A stretch of DNA of 64,000 bases from SAR324 cluster bacterium (GTDB lineage Bacteria; SAR324; XYD2-FULL-50-16): NCBI GenBank assembly GCA_028282885.1, contig JANQGX010000058.1, positions 224,886 through 288,885 on the forward strand, written 5' to 3'. This document shows, in pieces, positions 1 through 9,164 of this stretch. How positions within the stretch are numbered: the stretch's first letter is position 1; each line of letters opens with the position of its first letter. The translations under genes were made by a program, and so were the position numbers. Below the pieces are notes generated by a model that saw nothing but the letters and a program-made list of their open reading frames with translations, was not told the origin of the DNA and did not search any database.

Positions 1-582
1 ACAATCTGAGGGAACCAGAAACACACTTAGGGAGTTGGATGGTTTGGTATCCGTTTCGGTCCTGCAGATGGTTATCATGTAATCTGCGACATGGGCCCCG
101 GTGATAAAGATTTTCTCCCCATTTATCAGCCAATGGTCTTCCTTTTCGTCGGCAATGGTTGTGATGGCCCCAAGAATATCCGTACCACCGCCGGGTTCTG
201 TCAGGGCCATACACATTTTAAGATCACCTGCAGCCAATTGCGGTAAATACTCATTCTTCATCGCTTCACTGCCCATCTCTGCTATAAATCGACTGCCAAA
301 ACCCGTTGTCGTTCCCACAGCCAGGGCAACAGAGGTCGAGGCTTTACAGATCTGCTCATATACCACCATTGAATCCACCATACTCATCCGATCCCCACCA
401 TACTGCTCCGGAATGCTCCCCCTGAAAAAACCGATTTTGACAAACTTCTGCCATAATTCTTCCGGGGGAAAATCTACATTTTCATCCATCCACTGCACAT
501 AATCCTTATTTAGCTCTTTCTTACAAAACCGCTGCCACTCCTTCTGCAACATTTCCTGTTCCTTGTTAAGACTGAAATCCAT
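1..582 (-). CDS. Acyl-CoA dehydrogenase, N-terminal 194 residues (cut by window edge)
   Basis: Reading down the minus strand from an ATG at 582 the frame stays open to base 1, giving 194 residues without a stop. The segment has the all-helical N-terminal domain followed by the start of the beta-barrel, where the FAD and acyl-CoA binding signature ALTEPGGGTD is visible near residue 130. Family members are about 380 residues, so roughly half the protein lies outside the window, including the catalytic Glu. It oxidises acyl-CoA to enoyl-CoA and passes electrons to ETF. It is the last visible gene of the operon that starts at 3137, which also holds a crotonase and a thiolase-like pair, and so fits a beta-oxidation-like route. 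The substrate cannot be read from this half. Confidence 0.9.
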   Translation of the reverse strand, partial: MDFSLNKEQEMLQKEWQRFCKKELNKDYVQWMDENVDFPPEELWQKFVKIGFFRGSIPEQYGGDRMSMVDSMVVYEQICKASTSVALAVGTTTGFGSRFIAEMGSEAMKNEYLPQLAAGDLKMCMALTEPGGGTDILGAITTIADEKEDHWLINGEKIFITGAHVADYMITICRTETDTKPSNSLSVFLVPSDC

Positions 583-637
583 GGATCGGTGTCCTCCGCT
601 TATCGAAACTCAATATGATTTTTCTTAAACAACTTCG

Positions 638-1468
638 CTACCTACTTTCCCTGTTTTTCTCTTTCTGAGACCGGGTCAACTCCCCGGGTTTCTCCCTGTA
701 CATATCCATAATCGCCTGAATATCCGGAGCATACTGCAGCCATTGAATCCCATTCCGCTCTACTGCCAGAGCGGTCTCGATACTGCCACCATCAAAAGAT
801 CTCGCCATCACCTCTTTTGCCATGCGAAGCGCTATGGGTTTTTTGGAAGCTATATTGTTGACAATCTCACGAAATTTCTCTTCAAAGCCCTCATCGGCAA
901 ATACCCGCGTCAGCAGTCCCATTTCATATATTTCCTTGGCGGTGTAGTCTTTTCTCCCGCTATACACCAATTCCCTGGCCCTGAAGACCGGCATGGCACG
1001 TGGTAATCTTGCTGTCCCGCCCCAACCCGGCAAAATTCCCATGTTTATTTCAGTCAGTCCCAATCTTGCCGATTCTTTGGCGTATAAAAGATCGCAACAA
1101 AGAGCCAGCTCCAGTCCCCCTGCCAGGCAGTGTCCATCAATTTTGCCAATCACCACTTTTTCGCAATCCTGAATTGCACGTTGAACATCAAGACCGTCTC
1201 TCGAAAGCCAGTTGAGCGCTGTTTCATGTTCCGCCAACGAAGGAAACACATCCAGATCTCCTCCGGTGCAGAATGCTTTTTCTCCGGCACCGGCTAAAAC
1301 TACGACAGCCAACATAGAATCAAATCGAACCCTTTTAAAAACTTCACAAAGCTCACGCGCCATCTCTCTGTTGATGGCATTATGCTTTTCAGGACGATTC
1401 ATCGTGATCTGACAGATTGTCGGATCTTTGGGATCAATCTCGTATAAAATCGTTTTGTAATCACTCAT
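638..1468 (-). CDS. Enoyl-CoA hydratase/isomerase (crotonase family)
   Basis: A 276-residue crotonase-fold protein, the usual length for the family. It has the N-terminal ITMNRPEKHNAIN strand, the oxyanion-hole segment GAGEKAFCTGGDLD near residue 70 and the second oxyanion segment around IDGHCLAGGLELALCCDL near residue 110, then the LTEINMGILPGWGGTARLPR stretch that carries the catalytic acid region. It would hydrate a 2-enoyl-CoA. The ATG at 1468 is preferred because family homology starts there. An in-frame ATG at 1549 overlaps the stop of the upstream gene (ATGA) but adds 27 residues with no crotonase character. It sits between the DUF35 gene and the acyl-CoA dehydrogenase gene, in one operon. 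Confidence 0.9.
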   Translation of the reverse strand: MSDYKTILYEIDPKDPTICQITMNRPEKHNAINREMARELCEVFKRVRFDSMLAVVVLAGAGEKAFCTGGDLDVFPSLAEHETALNWLSRDGLDVQRAIQDCEKVVIGKIDGHCLAGGLELALCCDLLYAKESARLGLTEINMGILPGWGGTARLPRAMPVFRARELVYSGRKDYTAKEIYEMGLLTRVFADEGFEEKFREIVNNIASKKPIALRMAKEVMARSFDGGSIETALAVERNGIQWLQYAPDIQAIMDMYREKPGELTRSQKEKNRESR

Positions 1469-1545
1469 GGCTGTCTTTTTGTTTTTGGAAATGAAATTCC
1501 GTATTGTCTGCGGTATAAAAGCCGAAATGATAGCAGAACTCCTTC

Positions 1546-1959
1546 TCATGCGGCCGGTTTAAAAAACGGCAGGGCGCAATCCTTCGTAATATCTTCAAAA
1601 ACCACCTCCACCTCCATATCGATTTCGACCGCCTCGGGATCACAAGCGACGATTCTGGTCATCAGGCGAATTCCCTCTTCCAGATCCACCATGGCCAAAA
1701 CATAGGGAATATCCGCCCAGAACTTCGGTTCGACCATGTCCTGCATGACCGAGAACGAATAAACTTTCCCTTTGCCGGAAGCCTCTTCCCAGGTTAGGTT
1801 GGATGACCAGCATTCAGGACAGACCTTTTTGGGATAAAATATCCTGGTCTGGCAATCCTCGCATACCTGGATGAGTAGCTTATGCTCTTTGGCCGCCTTC
1901 CAAAATTGCTCTGTCCAGGTTTGGATTATAGGTATTGGCTTAATATATTCGCTTGTCAT
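1546..1959 (-). CDS. DUF35 / OB-fold Zn-ribbon protein, thiolase partner
   Basis: 137 residues. An N-terminal helix and rubredoxin-like Zn ribbon with CEDC and CPEC pairs (about residues 32-35 and 45-48) are followed by an OB fold (GKGKVYSFSVMQ onward). Proteins of this family pair with thiolase-like enzymes and shape their acyl-CoA channel. The gene overlaps the stop of the thiolase-like gene by ATGA, which implies translational coupling. The ATG at 1959 has a GGGGAGGG purine run just upstream. A TTG 18 bases earlier lacks such support. It probably forms a hetero-oligomer with the product of 1956-3137. Confidence 0.9.
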   Translation of the reverse strand: MTSEYIKPIPIIQTWTEQFWKAAKEHKLLIQVCEDCQTRIFYPKKVCPECWSSNLTWEEASGKGKVYSFSVMQDMVEPKFWADIPYVLAMVDLEEGIRLMTRIVACDPEAVEIDMEVEVVFEDITKDCALPFFKPAA

Positions 1960-3137
1960 GGTATTTCCCTCCCCCAAACGGTTGCGATAAAATTCATTCC
2001 GGATCCGCCGGATGTATTCTGAAATACATATTGTGCTTCTTTAACCTGACGCTGCCCTGCCTGGCCCATCAGTTGCCGTGCTGTTTCCACATAGGTCGCC
2101 ATACTAACACCGGACCCTGTGTGTCCCCTGCCAATGGCATCACCAATAGTCGACCAGGGAAGACTTCCTCCCGGCCAGGTGTGTCCTTCCCTAAAAAACT
2201 TGCCAGCCTGTCCTTTTTCACAAAGCCCTATGCTTTCCATTAACATTGGGTGCCCTACGGGATAAGCCAGGTAGATGTTCCAGATATCAATCTCTTTCTT
2301 GCTGAGACCTGCTTGGTCCAGTGCTTCATGAGTCGCATCACGAAATCCTTCGCCGACAACATCATTATCCCGGGTCATGGTGAAGGCACTGAAGAATCGA
2401 GCGCTTTCGCCTAGTTTGTACACCGGAGTGCTTGTGATTTGGGCCGCTAGTTTGCGGGATGTTACCACCAGGGCTCCACCACCATCTGCCAAGATATTAC
2501 ATTCACGCTTGTGTAAAGGTGACGAGACCATGCCGGAGGATAAGACTTTCTCGATTGTGGGTACTTCTTTCCCGTAGAAAAACGAGTTGGGATCGAGTGT
2601 TGCCCATTTGCGCAACGCAACGACGACTGAAGCCATCTCTTCTTCGGTAGTACCTGTTTCGTACATATAACGACGGGTCATCATTGCCAGAATGCCATTA
2701 TAGGTTGTACCGAAGGGGTACTCCCATTGAAGATCAATACCGGCTGTGGCAAAAAAATTAATCAGATCCTCCAGGGGGATGGAAGAATGTACTGTGACAT
2801 GGGGGATGAGCACGATTCTGGCTAAACCGCTTTCTATCCACTGTTCAGCCATGCGAATGCAATTTGACGTGGAAGCGCCACCTGCATTACAAATGCAGAC
2901 ATCTCTGCACCCTTTCAATCCCAATTCTTCTGGTAACTTTCCGAATGAAATTTCAGCAGACAGCCTTGGTTGAGCCTGGGGAGCAACAGTAATCACTCCT
3001 TCAATGTCGTTTTTATCAATACCCGCATTTCGAACAGCTTGCAGACAAATCTCATAAAGAATATCCCAACGGGAACGCTCAGGCATAATAGCTGTTGGAA
3101 CCTCTCCAATGCCGATAATTGCTAAACCTTCTCCCAT
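1956..3137 (-). CDS. Thiolase-like (SCP-x/Ltp2-type) acyl-CoA enzyme
   Basis: 393 residues with a thiolase fold: an N-terminal half starting LAIIGIGEVPTAIMPERS and a C-terminal half containing GRGHTGSG, the counterpart of the thiolase GHPxGASG histidine loop. The two cysteines of true thiolases are not seen where expected: the nucleophile loop reads CNAGGASTSNC and the C-terminal CxGGGxG loop reads NTSGGSG. That pattern is known in thiolase-like proteins such as Ltp2, which with a DUF35 partner performs retro-aldol cleavage of side-chain acyl-CoAs. The ATG at 3137 follows a strong AGGAGGTG site. First gene of the operon, divergent from the MerR-TetR regulator. The exact reaction is inferred, not seen. 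Confidence 0.85.
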   Translation of the reverse strand: MGEGLAIIGIGEVPTAIMPERSRWDILYEICLQAVRNAGIDKNDIEGVITVAPQAQPRLSAEISFGKLPEELGLKGCRDVCICNAGGASTSNCIRMAEQWIESGLARIVLIPHVTVHSSIPLEDLINFFATAGIDLQWEYPFGTTYNGILAMMTRRYMYETGTTEEEMASVVVALRKWATLDPNSFFYGKEVPTIEKVLSSGMVSSPLHKRECNILADGGGALVVTSRKLAAQITSTPVYKLGESARFFSAFTMTRDNDVVGEGFRDATHEALDQAGLSKKEIDIWNIYLAYPVGHPMLMESIGLCEKGQAGKFFREGHTWPGGSLPWSTIGDAIGRGHTGSGVSMATYVETARQLMGQAGQRQVKEAQYVFQNTSGGSGMNFIATVWGREIP

Positions 3138-3687
3138 TCGTCACCTCCCTGAAGAAATAATTTTAGTATTGAAGCAACTCTCACTATATAATTATGACTG
3201 ATGTGTCGTTATTGTTGATTAACAATTTATGAATGTCAAGTATTTTTTAAATCCTCAAAATTATACCGGACTGAATATAATAAGATTCAAGTTATATTAT
3301 ATTGATATTTATTCAATATTTATTTTTTTATTCTTGATTGAAAATTCTTTAGGTTGAAGAAACATGTCTCTCAGGATAAGCCCTATGTCAATTTTTTAAT
3401 ATCTTTCTTGTATATATCGTTTATTTATAGTTAATACATTTTTACTATACAGTTTTTCGATTATTAACTGTATTTTTTTTATATTCATATCTTTGCTGCG
3501 ATTCATGTATTGACAATGGCGTCGCTGTTTTTTAACTATAGAGTTCATAAACGACTAATTTAGAAGTCATATCCGAATCACATATCAGTTTCTAATAAAT
3601 CCACAGTTAGTTTGCAGTCGCTGATTTACAATCACCCATAAGCTGTCGTCATCAGACGATCCGCCGGCAAAAAACAAGAAGGTAATA
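3138..3687. promoter_or_regulatory. AT-rich divergent intergenic region with candidate promoter
   Basis: 550 bases separate the CoA-ester operon from the divergent regulator, much more AT-rich than the genes beside it. A TTGACA box lies at 3510-3515 with a weak TAACTA 17 bases downstream, oriented towards the regulator. Several A/T tracts are present. The region most likely holds the promoters of both units and the operator of the regulator, but no convincing palindromic operator was found by eye. Confidence 0.35.
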
Positions 3688-4566
3688 ATGAGTAATAACA
3701 GATATATGCGAATCAGTGAGCTGGTTCAACGTTCCGGAGTCCCAAGATCGACCATCCATTTTTATCTCAGGGAGGGCCTGCTTCATCAACCGATCAAAAC
3801 AGGTAAAACCATGGGATATTACGATGAAAGCCACCTTACCCGACTCCAAGAGATAGACAGCTTAAAAACCGAACAACGGATGCCAATCGCCTTTATCAAA
3901 CAGCAATTGGAGATGGGAAAAAAGCAGGCTGTTCAAAAGCTGAAACCTGTGGCGAATGCCTTAAATGATGGGAAAAAAAATTCCCTGGATCCCAAAGAGG
4001 GAAGGCGACGTGACATCACTCGAACCGGAATCAAAATATTTTCCGCCAAGGGTTACCACCGAACCCGAATCCAGGACATTACCACTGAGCTGGATATTTC
4101 AACCGGCACTTTCTACACCTATTTTAATAACAAGAAAGAACTCTTTATCGAGGTGGTCAACGAAGTTGTGCGCACTATTGTGGGAGAGGCAGCAGAAGCA
4201 ATTAAAGGAGAAAATGATTTTGTAAAAAGATCCTTGATCAGGGGGCAGGTGTTTTATAAAAACTACTCGAAATACATTGAGATTCTGTCTCTGCTCAGGG
4301 CGGAAATGGCCAGTGAGGAAAAATGGGCTTGGGATAAGGTTACAAAAACCTACCACGAGCTTACCCAACCCCTGATTCACGAAATCCAGGAGGCCATTGA
4401 GCAAAAGGTTATTCGAAAGGTGGATGCCGATTTACTAGCGTACGCATTAACCGGACTGATTGAAATCCTGTCACTCAGAACCAAAATGGATCGCAAATAC
4501 GACTATGAAGATGTTATTGATTTTATCCAGGAAATGGTATTAGGGGGAATTCAATTGACAAGTTGA
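3688..4566 (+). CDS. MerR-TetR fusion transcriptional regulator
   Basis: 292 residues with two DNA-binding modules in one chain. Residues 1-75 form a MerR-type winged helix (MRISELVQRSG, STIHFYLREGLL, a GYYDESHLTRLQEI wing). Residues about 108-160 form a TetR helix-turn-helix (GYHRTRIQDITTELDIS followed by TGTFYTYFNNKKELF), and the rest is a helical TetR ligand domain. The start has an AGAAGG site 5 bases upstream. It is divergent from the acyl-CoA operon and is the obvious candidate to control it, probably responding to an acyl-CoA or related ligand. That role is inferred from position only. Confidence 0.9.
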   Translation: MSNNRYMRISELVQRSGVPRSTIHFYLREGLLHQPIKTGKTMGYYDESHLTRLQEIDSLKTEQRMPIAFIKQQLEMGKKQAVQKLKPVANALNDGKKNSLDPKEGRRRDITRTGIKIFSAKGYHRTRIQDITTELDISTGTFYTYFNNKKELFIEVVNEVVRTIVGEAAEAIKGENDFVKRSLIRGQVFYKNYSKYIEILSLLRAEMASEEKWAWDKVTKTYHELTQPLIHEIQEAIEQKVIRKVDADLLAYALTGLIEILSLRTKMDRKYDYEDVIDFIQEMVLGGIQLTS

Positions 4567-4645
4567 CCAAGTAAGTTAAATTGACAATCGGACTCAAGTC
4601 CATCCGGAGACCGTCACCATTGTATCGATGGATATTTCAATGCCT

Positions 4646-4942
4646 CTACTCAATTGCCTGGATTGCGATCAACTCACTTTTCAATGAAATACTGTCCACG
4701 CTGTCACACCCTGAAAACATGCCGGTATAGCATTTGAAACTGGCTGTTCCGGTGCCTCCAACTGCCGTACCCCTGGTAAAATTATATATGATCGGTTTCT
4801 CGGCATAGTCCTGGAAGATCAGACTGCCATCGGATGAGGTATCGACGAATGCAGTTTTCAAACCGCCTCCCATCTCCTCGGTTGTACCGTCGGTATAGAT
4901 GTATTTGTTTTCCACGCCGCAGAAGGATAACGATAACGTCAC
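4646..4942 (-). CDS. Small hypothetical protein, 98 residues
   Basis: An open frame of 98 codons directly downstream of the sugar dehydrogenase gene on the same strand, 14 bases after its stop. It would start at GTG 4942 with a weak AAAAGGG upstream. The product is mostly beta-prone, with three cysteines and a glycine-rich centre. No known domain was recognised. It could be the relic of a longer secreted protein, because a signal peptide is not obvious. Composition fits coding sequence only moderately. Confidence 0.4.
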   Translation of the reverse strand: MTLSLSFCGVENKYIYTDGTTEEMGGGLKTAFVDTSSDGSLIFQDYAEKPIIYNFTRGTAVGGTGTASFKCYTGMFSGCDSVDSISLKSELIAIQAIE

Positions 4943-4956
4943 CCTTTTGAGCTCTT

Positions 4957-6078
4957 TCAGTTAGGCTTAATACAGAATATCTTGCCACTGTCGGTAGAAA
5001 GATAGATATATCCATTTGAGTCGACAACCAGCGACCGGATCCGTTCATTTAATTGCTCAAGCAGTCGTTCTTCTCCCACCGGTTTTCCTGATGGATCGAG
5101 AATAGTCCTGTTAAGATGTCTTTTTGCAAGGGCTCCGGAGAACAGATTACCCTGCCATTCCTGAAAAGCATCTCCTGCGTAAAGTATCAGGCTGGAAGGA
5201 GCGATGGATGGAATATAAACCTTGACCGGATTTTCCATCCCCTTCTTTTCGGTCCCCTCCCCGATCTTTATCGGTCCCCAATACTCCTTCCCATGAGATA
5301 CAACAGGCCAGCCGTAATTTCTGCCAGGCAGAATCAGGTTAAGTTCATCCCCTCCCCTTGGGCCATGTTCAATAGACCAGAGCCTTTTGTTTTCTTTATC
5401 GTAGACAATTCCCTGGGGATTACGATGACCATAGCTCCAGATTTCCACCAGAGCAGAAGAGGAAAAAGGATTATCACGAGCAGGCTTTCCCTCAAGCGTT
5501 ACACGTAGTATTGATCCTGCGTGAGTATTCAGATCCTGTGCATTTGGTCTCTTTCCCCTTTCACCCACCGTGAAATAGATATGGCCTTTCTCATCAAATG
5601 CGATCCTGCTGCCAAAATGAACCCCGGAATTTGAATTGGAGCGGGTGATCAACAGATCCGTCCAGTCGACCAGTTTACCGGTCATGAGCCTTGCTTTCGC
5701 CAATGTTGTGCTCCCATTTCCATCCATATCTTTGCTGTAAGTAAAATAGATCCAATCACCCTTTTTAAATCCGGGTGGAATGGCCACATCAAGTAATCCA
5801 CCCTGTCCTTTATCAAACACATCCGCAACCCGACCGACCAGCGAGAGTTCCCGGTTTTTTATATCCAGAACTTTCACGGAGCCGCTTTTTTCGGTCAGCA
5901 GGAGTTGGGATTGATCGATAAATACCATTCCCCAGGGGACGTCCAGGTCTGATGCAATTAACTCGACTTTGAATTCGGGATTCTGGCCGTCACGAACCAA
6001 CACAGTCTCATTCCCTTTGCCGTAAAGTGTTAAAGGGAGAGTCATTAAGATAAGCAAAAGTATTTTTGTCATATTCAT
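4957..6078 (-). CDS. PQQ-type soluble aldose sugar dehydrogenase (GSDH family)
   Basis: 373 residues with a clear Sec signal peptide (MNMTKILLLILMTLPLTLYG), so the enzyme is periplasmic. The six-bladed propeller signatures of the glucose/sorbosone dehydrogenase family are present: PWGMVFI with LLLTEKSG at the start, HFGSRIAFDEKGHIYFTVGE near the middle, GHRNPQGIVYD, and EHGPRGGDELNLILPGRNYG. These carry the PQQ- and Ca-binding residues of the family. Length is typical of YliI-like aldose dehydrogenases. It would oxidise aldose sugars to lactones in the periplasm. The ATG at 6078 has only a weak ribosome site. A sugar symporter and a phosphodiesterase gene follow upstream on the same strand, but gaps are too wide for a firm operon. 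Confidence 0.9.
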   Translation of the reverse strand: MNMTKILLLILMTLPLTLYGKGNETVLVRDGQNPEFKVELIASDLDVPWGMVFIDQSQLLLTEKSGSVKVLDIKNRELSLVGRVADVFDKGQGGLLDVAIPPGFKKGDWIYFTYSKDMDGNGSTTLAKARLMTGKLVDWTDLLITRSNSNSGVHFGSRIAFDEKGHIYFTVGERGKRPNAQDLNTHAGSILRVTLEGKPARDNPFSSSALVEIWSYGHRNPQGIVYDKENKRLWSIEHGPRGGDELNLILPGRNYGWPVVSHGKEYWGPIKIGEGTEKKGMENPVKVYIPSIAPSSLILYAGDAFQEWQGNLFSGALAKRHLNRTILDPSGKPVGEERLLEQLNERIRSLVVDSNGYIYLSTDSGKIFCIKPN

Positions 6079-6382
6079 TCCACAGCAAGGATTATTAGTT
6101 TCATCAGCTCCGTGAATCGGAGCTTGTCAACCTTATGCAGCAAAATAAGCGCCAAAAACGGATATAGGGGATGAATTAGAACAATTTTGATGGATCGGGG
6201 GTGTTGAATGCGAGAGATGTGTGGTCGGAAGAAAAACACACATTAATCAAAATAAGGTGTCAATATCCTCTTGGCTCAATTTGCTGAATAATAATTGGTA
6301 ACCGGATTCATCGATCGCTTTAGGAACTCACGGTGGAAAAGCCCGTAATGATTCATCACAGGCTCATTGGTATTGCTGGTAT
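6079..6382. other. Intergenic region, nothing recognised
   Basis: 304 bases between two minus-strand genes. No convincing gene, hairpin or promoter was seen. It presumably carries the promoter of the sugar dehydrogenase gene. Confidence 0.5.
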
Positions 6383-7882
6383 TTAATTCTGACGATTCGT
6401 CATCTTCTCATTGATGGCAGTCGTATCAAAATGATCGGGATCCTCTTCACGCATTTTCAGCTCCTTCAGAATCACTTCATAAGCCTCTTCGTTTATGAAA
6501 TATTTCTTCTTGATCAGAAAATAGGTCAGCCAAGCCAGTAGCATGGGCACAAGCGTGATCCCGCCTCTCAGCATCAGCAGCATAGCCGGGGTAGCCTGCT
6601 CGATGATAGCGTTGGCTGCGCCTGAAATATCTGCATTTACCCCGACATTCTGTTGTTCAAGTGTTGCTATTCTATTGGAAAGACTGTAGATCCCGCTGAC
6701 GATCAGGATCAGGGATACCAACCCCTGTTGTACGGCGCCCGATGCTTTGGCGGTTAACGGACGCAGGGAAAACAGGATGGCCTCGTTTCTGTCGCCGGTC
6801 AGGTATTGTTCATACTCGATGGTATTGGTTAATTGAACCAGGATGATCAAATACATAACCGCCTGGGCGGTGAAGATTATCAGCCCACCGGCACAAAAAC
6901 TCCAGATGGAGTGTGGGATAAAGGGAAGATATCCGGTCAGAAACATAACCAGATATCCGAGCGTCATCATATAGATAGCCCCGCGCAGAAGCTGGGCGCG
7001 ATTGTATTTTTTCGTCAGCAGGGGATAGGCCATGGTTCCAACCAGCGAACCGACCGCATAAAATATAATGAAGGTGGACATGGCCGAACCATCGTAACCG
7101 AATTCAAAATAGAAAAAGGTCATCCCCAACGAGTTGATGATTGCTCCCAGGAGATAAAGCAGGAATACAGATACGACCGACCAGAGCAGTTGCTTGTTTT
7201 TGGATACGATACGAAACATGTCCAGGAAACTCAGTTTATCCTTTTTGACTTGTGGCCCCCTGTTCTCCTTTACAAAGATCAAAACTGCCGTCTGGCTTAG
7301 AATGAATCCCAGTGCAACGATTAGTCCCGTAATTCTATAGGCCTCCACGGCATTTCCGGTTGTAAAAACGGGCACAAGCCCGGCAACAATAAAAGCGCCG
7401 GCATTGGCGAAAAATGCAACCAGTGTCATCAGTTGGTCACGCGTTTTGGCATCGGAAGTCAACGCCGGGATCATGGACCACCAGGAGATATCATTCATGG
7501 TGAAGGTCATTCCCCACAGGAGGTATGCCACGCCAAAAAACGCCACGAATGCCCACCCTTCGGGTCGAAGCCAAAATAAAGCTATGATGGTAATCGAGTT
7601 GGTTACCGCTCCAACGATGATCCATGGCTTGAACTTGCCGAATCTGCTTTTGGTATTCTCAATGATGGTTCCCATCATCGGATCATTAATGGCATCCCAG
7701 AATCGACAGAATACGATGATAAGGCTTAAGGTACTGAATTGCGCAACCGAAAGCGTGACCGTAAATTGGATATAGACCAGCAAAAACAGACTAATCAGGG
7801 TATAGGTGGCATCCCTGCCAACACCGCTGGAGGAGAAAACCCATTTACTGATGCTGTCCAGAGATCGTTGAATAGTGGTCAT
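6383..7882 (-). CDS. GPH-family (MelB-like) sugar:cation symporter
   Basis: 499 residues with about 12 hydrophobic segments. The family pattern is clear near the N terminus: SSSGVGRDATYTLISLFLL, then FCRFWDAINDPMMGTIIENT followed by KSRFGKFKPWI, the GPH signature loop between helices 2 and 3. The C-terminal tail is charged and cytoplasmic. The ATG at 7882 follows AGGAAATCAT; a TTG start further upstream would add 17 residues without homology. These symporters take up glycosides, pentoses or hexuronides with H+ or Na+. The nearby sugar dehydrogenase suggests a sugar or sugar-acid substrate. Confidence 0.88.
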   Translation of the reverse strand: MTTIQRSLDSISKWVFSSSGVGRDATYTLISLFLLVYIQFTVTLSVAQFSTLSLIIVFCRFWDAINDPMMGTIIENTKSRFGKFKPWIIVGAVTNSITIIALFWLRPEGWAFVAFFGVAYLLWGMTFTMNDISWWSMIPALTSDAKTRDQLMTLVAFFANAGAFIVAGLVPVFTTGNAVEAYRITGLIVALGFILSQTAVLIFVKENRGPQVKKDKLSFLDMFRIVSKNKQLLWSVVSVFLLYLLGAIINSLGMTFFYFEFGYDGSAMSTFIIFYAVGSLVGTMAYPLLTKKYNRAQLLRGAIYMMTLGYLVMFLTGYLPFIPHSIWSFCAGGLIIFTAQAVMYLIILVQLTNTIEYEQYLTGDRNEAILFSLRPLTAKASGAVQQGLVSLILIVSGIYSLSNRIATLEQQNVGVNADISGAANAIIEQATPAMLLMLRGGITLVPMLLAWLTYFLIKKKYFINEEAYEVILKELKMREEDPDHFDTTAINEKMTNRQN

Positions 7883-8306
7883 ATGATTTCCTGTAATCGA
7901 TTTGATTTGATGGATTTTTACGTATGCCGGCAATTCACGGTTAAAAATGACTCCTCAACCGATCTTCAGATTCACTTCCCTATTGTTGATCGCTTCTCTC
8001 TGATCTGTTGATTCGATTGAATATTCGGATTAACCTGTTGCAGCTAAGTTCGAAAACCTCTCTCTCATTTGAGGGAATAAACCCATTCTGTCAACGAGAA
8101 GAAGTAAAAACCATTCTGTCTTCTGGTTTTGATGAGATCCGAAAATCTGCGGCAGGTTGGGATACCATTCCATTGGATACGTTGAAAACACCATGACTAG
8201 GCACGATAAAACACCTTTGCAGAAGGTATGAAAGTGGGGTGGGAGCAGTGTTCCTTCGCATTATACATTGTGGAGACATACTTCCAGGGAGAAAACGTAC
8301 CGGGAA
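7883..8306. other. Intergenic region between symporter and phosphodiesterase genes
   Basis: 424 bases with no convincing gene. The only structure noted is the AT-rich hairpin listed separately at 8107-8130, with a repeated CCATTCTGTC motif (once inside the hairpin, once about 30 bases before it). The symporter promoter is expected in the low-numbered half. Confidence 0.5.
8107..8130 (-). terminator. Candidate intrinsic terminator after phosphodiesterase gene
   Basis: On the minus strand AAAACCA pairs with TGGTTTT around a 10-base loop and runs into a T tract, about 180 bases after the stop of the glycerophosphodiesterase gene. The stem is short and AT-rich, so this is a weak call. Confidence 0.3.
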
Positions 8307-9164
8307 TTAAAGGGTTTCAAGAATAGATTGTAACTTTACCGGATCATCCGTGATATAGTAATCAATACCCCTGGCACTGGAGTTCCGGATAAACTCCAGT
8401 TCCTGTTCTTCGGTCAGCGCTCCACCAAACCAGGAAGGATCCTGTGAGAACAGCGTCCAGGCGCCAACAGCCAAACCTCTTGCATGGACTTTTTCAATCG
8501 TATTGTCGTCGATCATATTGATACTCATGTTGGTGAGAGTCGACCCCACCCACTTTCCGACCACGCTTGATTCCATGATATTATGTAGGAGACCTCCCGG
8601 TGTCATGAACTTGGGAGTATAAGTAAAACCGGACTCGATATTGGAGCATTCCCACTCCAACCAGCGCAAAGGAAAGAAATTGAAGGAGGTGACAAATACA
8701 TCCCTGAACAGATCCATGCGACGAATCAACTTTGCGAGTTCTGTCCCCGTGTGTCTTTGTTTGAAATCGAGTCTATAGGCTTTGATTTCAATATCAACGA
8801 TCAGCTTACCCCGCATCTCCTCCAGAACGTCTTCAAGCAAAGCGATTTTTTCAGTTTTACCATAATCAATCACCTCGGTTCCAACATCGATGGATTGCTT
8901 TATTTCGAGATCCTTCAACTCATCCCAGGTCATCTCGGGAACATTCCCTTTAACCCCGGTCAGTCGTTCCGGGTCCATGTCATGGAAAACAACAAGTTTT
9001 TTATCCCTTGTGAGGATGATATCCAGTTCAACACCATCCAAACCAAGCTCTACGGCTCGCTTAAATCCGGACATGGTGTTTTCCTGATGTTCAATCGGTA
9101 CACCCCGGTGACCGAATGACAGCGGTCGCTTAAATTGGTCAAAAATCGGTGAATTGATTTTCAT
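8307..9164 (-). CDS. Glycerophosphodiester phosphodiesterase
   Basis: 285 residues, the normal length for cytoplasmic GDPD proteins; no signal peptide. The catalytic set is visible: LSFGHRG (residues 16-22), the acidic pair in DGVELDI, and VVFHDMDPERLTG with the second histidine. The TIM barrel continues to the C-terminal SSARGIDYYITDDP motif typical of the family. It hydrolyses glycerophosphodiesters such as glycerophosphocholine to glycerol-3-phosphate and an alcohol. The ATG at 9164 lacks a strong ribosome site. It lies upstream of the GPH symporter gene on the same strand, but 424 bases separate them. Confidence 0.9.
   Translation of the reverse strand: MKINSPIFDQFKRPLSFGHRGVPIEHQENTMSGFKRAVELGLDGVELDIILTRDKKLVVFHDMDPERLTGVKGNVPEMTWDELKDLEIKQSIDVGTEVIDYGKTEKIALLEDVLEEMRGKLIVDIEIKAYRLDFKQRHTGTELAKLIRRMDLFRDVFVTSFNFFPLRWLEWECSNIESGFTYTPKFMTPGGLLHNIMESSVVGKWVGSTLTNMSINMIDDNTIEKVHARGLAVGAWTLFSQDPSWFGGALTEEQELEFIRNSSARGIDYYITDDPVKLQSILETL

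Noticed and set aside
101..502. 133-codon plus-strand open frame
   Set aside because: It is antisense to the acyl-CoA dehydrogenase segment, whose protein has clear family motifs.
1469..1549. 27-residue extension of the first crotonase gene
   Set aside because: Although its ATG overlaps the upstream stop, the residues do not fit the crotonase N terminus.
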